Source: Methylococcaceae bacterium UBA7658 (GTDB lineage: Bacteria; Pseudomonadota; Gammaproteobacteria; Methylococcales; Methylomonadaceae). Taken from it: a stretch of 14,721 nt of DNA. Under the pieces are notes generated by a model. That model had not been told where the DNA came from. It made no database searches and was given only the letters and a program-made list of their open reading frames with translations. The position numbers and the translations under genes are program-made. Below are positions 14,046 through 14,721 of the stretch, piece after piece. Where the stretch lies: positions 33,306 through 48,026 of the forward strand of contig DLHW01000043.1 in assembly GCA_002483425.1 (NCBI GenBank), given 5' to 3'. Positions within the stretch are counted from its first letter, which is position 1. The number at the start of each line of letters is the position of its first letter.

Positions 14046-14721
14046 GGCTGTACCGTTTGATTCTCGCTTAAGTATTGTTTGATGACTTTCGCTGCAATCG
14101 GCGCGGCAACGGAACCGCCGTGACCGCCGTTTTCAGCGATAACGGCGACCGCTATTTTTGGATTACCGGCAGGAGCAAAGGATATAAATAAAGCGTGATC
14201 GCGTTGTTTAAACGCGATTTGATGCTCATTATAACTGGCGTTTTGTTTAATATTAATGACTTGCGCGGTTCCGGTTTTTCCGGCTATTTTATAATCGATG
14301 CCGCCGCTGATGCGTTGCGCGGTCCCGCGCCCGCTGTGGACAACATTAATCATGGCGGCAATGACGGTATCGATATTGTCCGGTTTTAACGGTATGGTTT
14401 TATTCGCCGGATGACCGCCTGGTTTCGATACCGCGCCGGAAACAATTTTATCGACCAGACGAGGTGTAATACTTTGACCTTTATTAGCCAGCGTTGCGGT
14501 TGCCTTGGCGAGTTGCAAAGGCGTGACTTGATGATAGCCTTGACCGATGCCGGTAATGACGGTTTCGCCAGGGAACCATTGCTGATTCTTTTTAGCCATT
14601 TTCCATTCTCTGGACGGAAGCAAGCCGGCTTTTTCCCCGTTAAGATCGATACCGGTTTTTTCTCCAAATCCGAATTGTTGTAAAAAACTGTGAATATGAT
14701 CGATGCCTAACATGCCGGCCA
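14042..14721 (-). CDS. mrdA: Penicillin-binding protein 2, C-terminal part (5' end outside window)
   Basis: The reading frame is open to the right edge, so only the last 225 or so residues of PBP2, the elongasome DD-transpeptidase, are present. The fragment belongs to the transpeptidase domain: FGFGEKTGIDLNGEKAG, the GETVITGIGQGYHQVTPLQLAKA segment, and the third active-site motif KTGTAQV. The SxxK and SxN motifs must lie upstream, outside the window. The C-terminal part (RDHALFISFAPAGNPKIAVAV, ENGGHGG) aligns well with the E. coli protein from memory. The Met codon at 14711-14713 is internal, corresponding to the MGID region in E. coli, and not a start. The stop overlaps rodA by 4 nt. Confidence 0.96.
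   Translation of the reverse strand, partial: AGMLGIDHIHSFLQQFGFGEKTGIDLNGEKAGLLPSREWKMAKKNQQWFPGETVITGIGQGYHQVTPLQLAKATATLANKGQSITPRLVDKIVSGAVSKPGGHPANKTIPLKPDNIDTVIAAMINVVHSGRGTAQRISGGIDYKIAGKTGTAQVINIKQNASYNEHQIAFKQRDHALFISFAPAGNPKIAVAVIAENGGHGGSVAAPIAAKVIKQYLSENQTVQP

Noticed and set aside
1..14721. CRISPR array, tRNA or rRNA genes, transposase, integrase or toxin-antitoxin genes
   Set aside because: I looked for regular direct repeats, CCA-ended cloverleaf-like segments and typical transposase motifs and saw none; apart from the MITE-like repeat, nothing suggests mobile DNA.

Overview
The window looks like the chromosome of a gammaproteobacterium. The right-hand half is the classical cell-elongation and lipoate block (mrdA, rodA, mltB, rlpA, a PBP5/6-type dac gene, a D-amino-acid aminotransferase gene, ybeD, lipB, lipA), all on the minus strand. 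By eye the GC content is moderate. The fibronectin domain style and the gene order would suit a methanotroph-like lineage such as Methylococcales, but that placement is an inference and could be wrong.

Left part (1-6578): two large genes for secreted, multidomain proteins are transcribed away from each other across a 540-566 bp AT-rich region. The minus-strand gene runs off the left edge. Its visible 978 residues hold a signal sequence, a glutamine-amidotransferase-like (ThuA/DUF4350-like) fold, a NodB/polysaccharide-deacetylase-like domain, an SbsA-type Ig domain and a DUF4082 domain. The plus-strand gene (1025 residues) holds a signal peptide, a PHP-type (CehA/McbA-like) metallohydrolase domain, a He_PIG Ig domain, a DUF4082 domain, a fibronectin III domain and two cadherin-like or Big-like C-terminal repeats. 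The two DUF4082 domains are clearly related. The pair looks like an exported two-hydrolase system of unknown substrate and is the most novel content here. The region between them carries a 14-bp inverted repeat and a second palindrome.

Middle (6579-6988): a convergent intergenic stretch with several hairpins, one of which could end lipA transcription.

Right part (6989-14721, minus strand, read right to left): PBP2 (3' part only) and RodA form the elongasome glycosyltransferase/transpeptidase pair. MltB and RlpA are lytic transglycosylases, PBP5/6 trims pentapeptides, and the aminotransferase makes or recycles D-amino acids. YbeD is a small DUF493 protein. LipB and LipA carry out the last two steps of lipoate synthesis. 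ATGA stop/start overlaps join mrdA-rodA, dat-ybeD and lipB-lipA; dac and dat are separated by one base. mltB and rlpA overlap by an unusually long 74 nt.

Between rlpA and dac lies a 432-nt gap. It has a good plus-strand sigma70-like promoter, a 23-codon ORF behind a strong Shine-Dalgarno, and a hairpin followed by five T. Together these could form a small unannotated transcription unit antiparallel to the operon.
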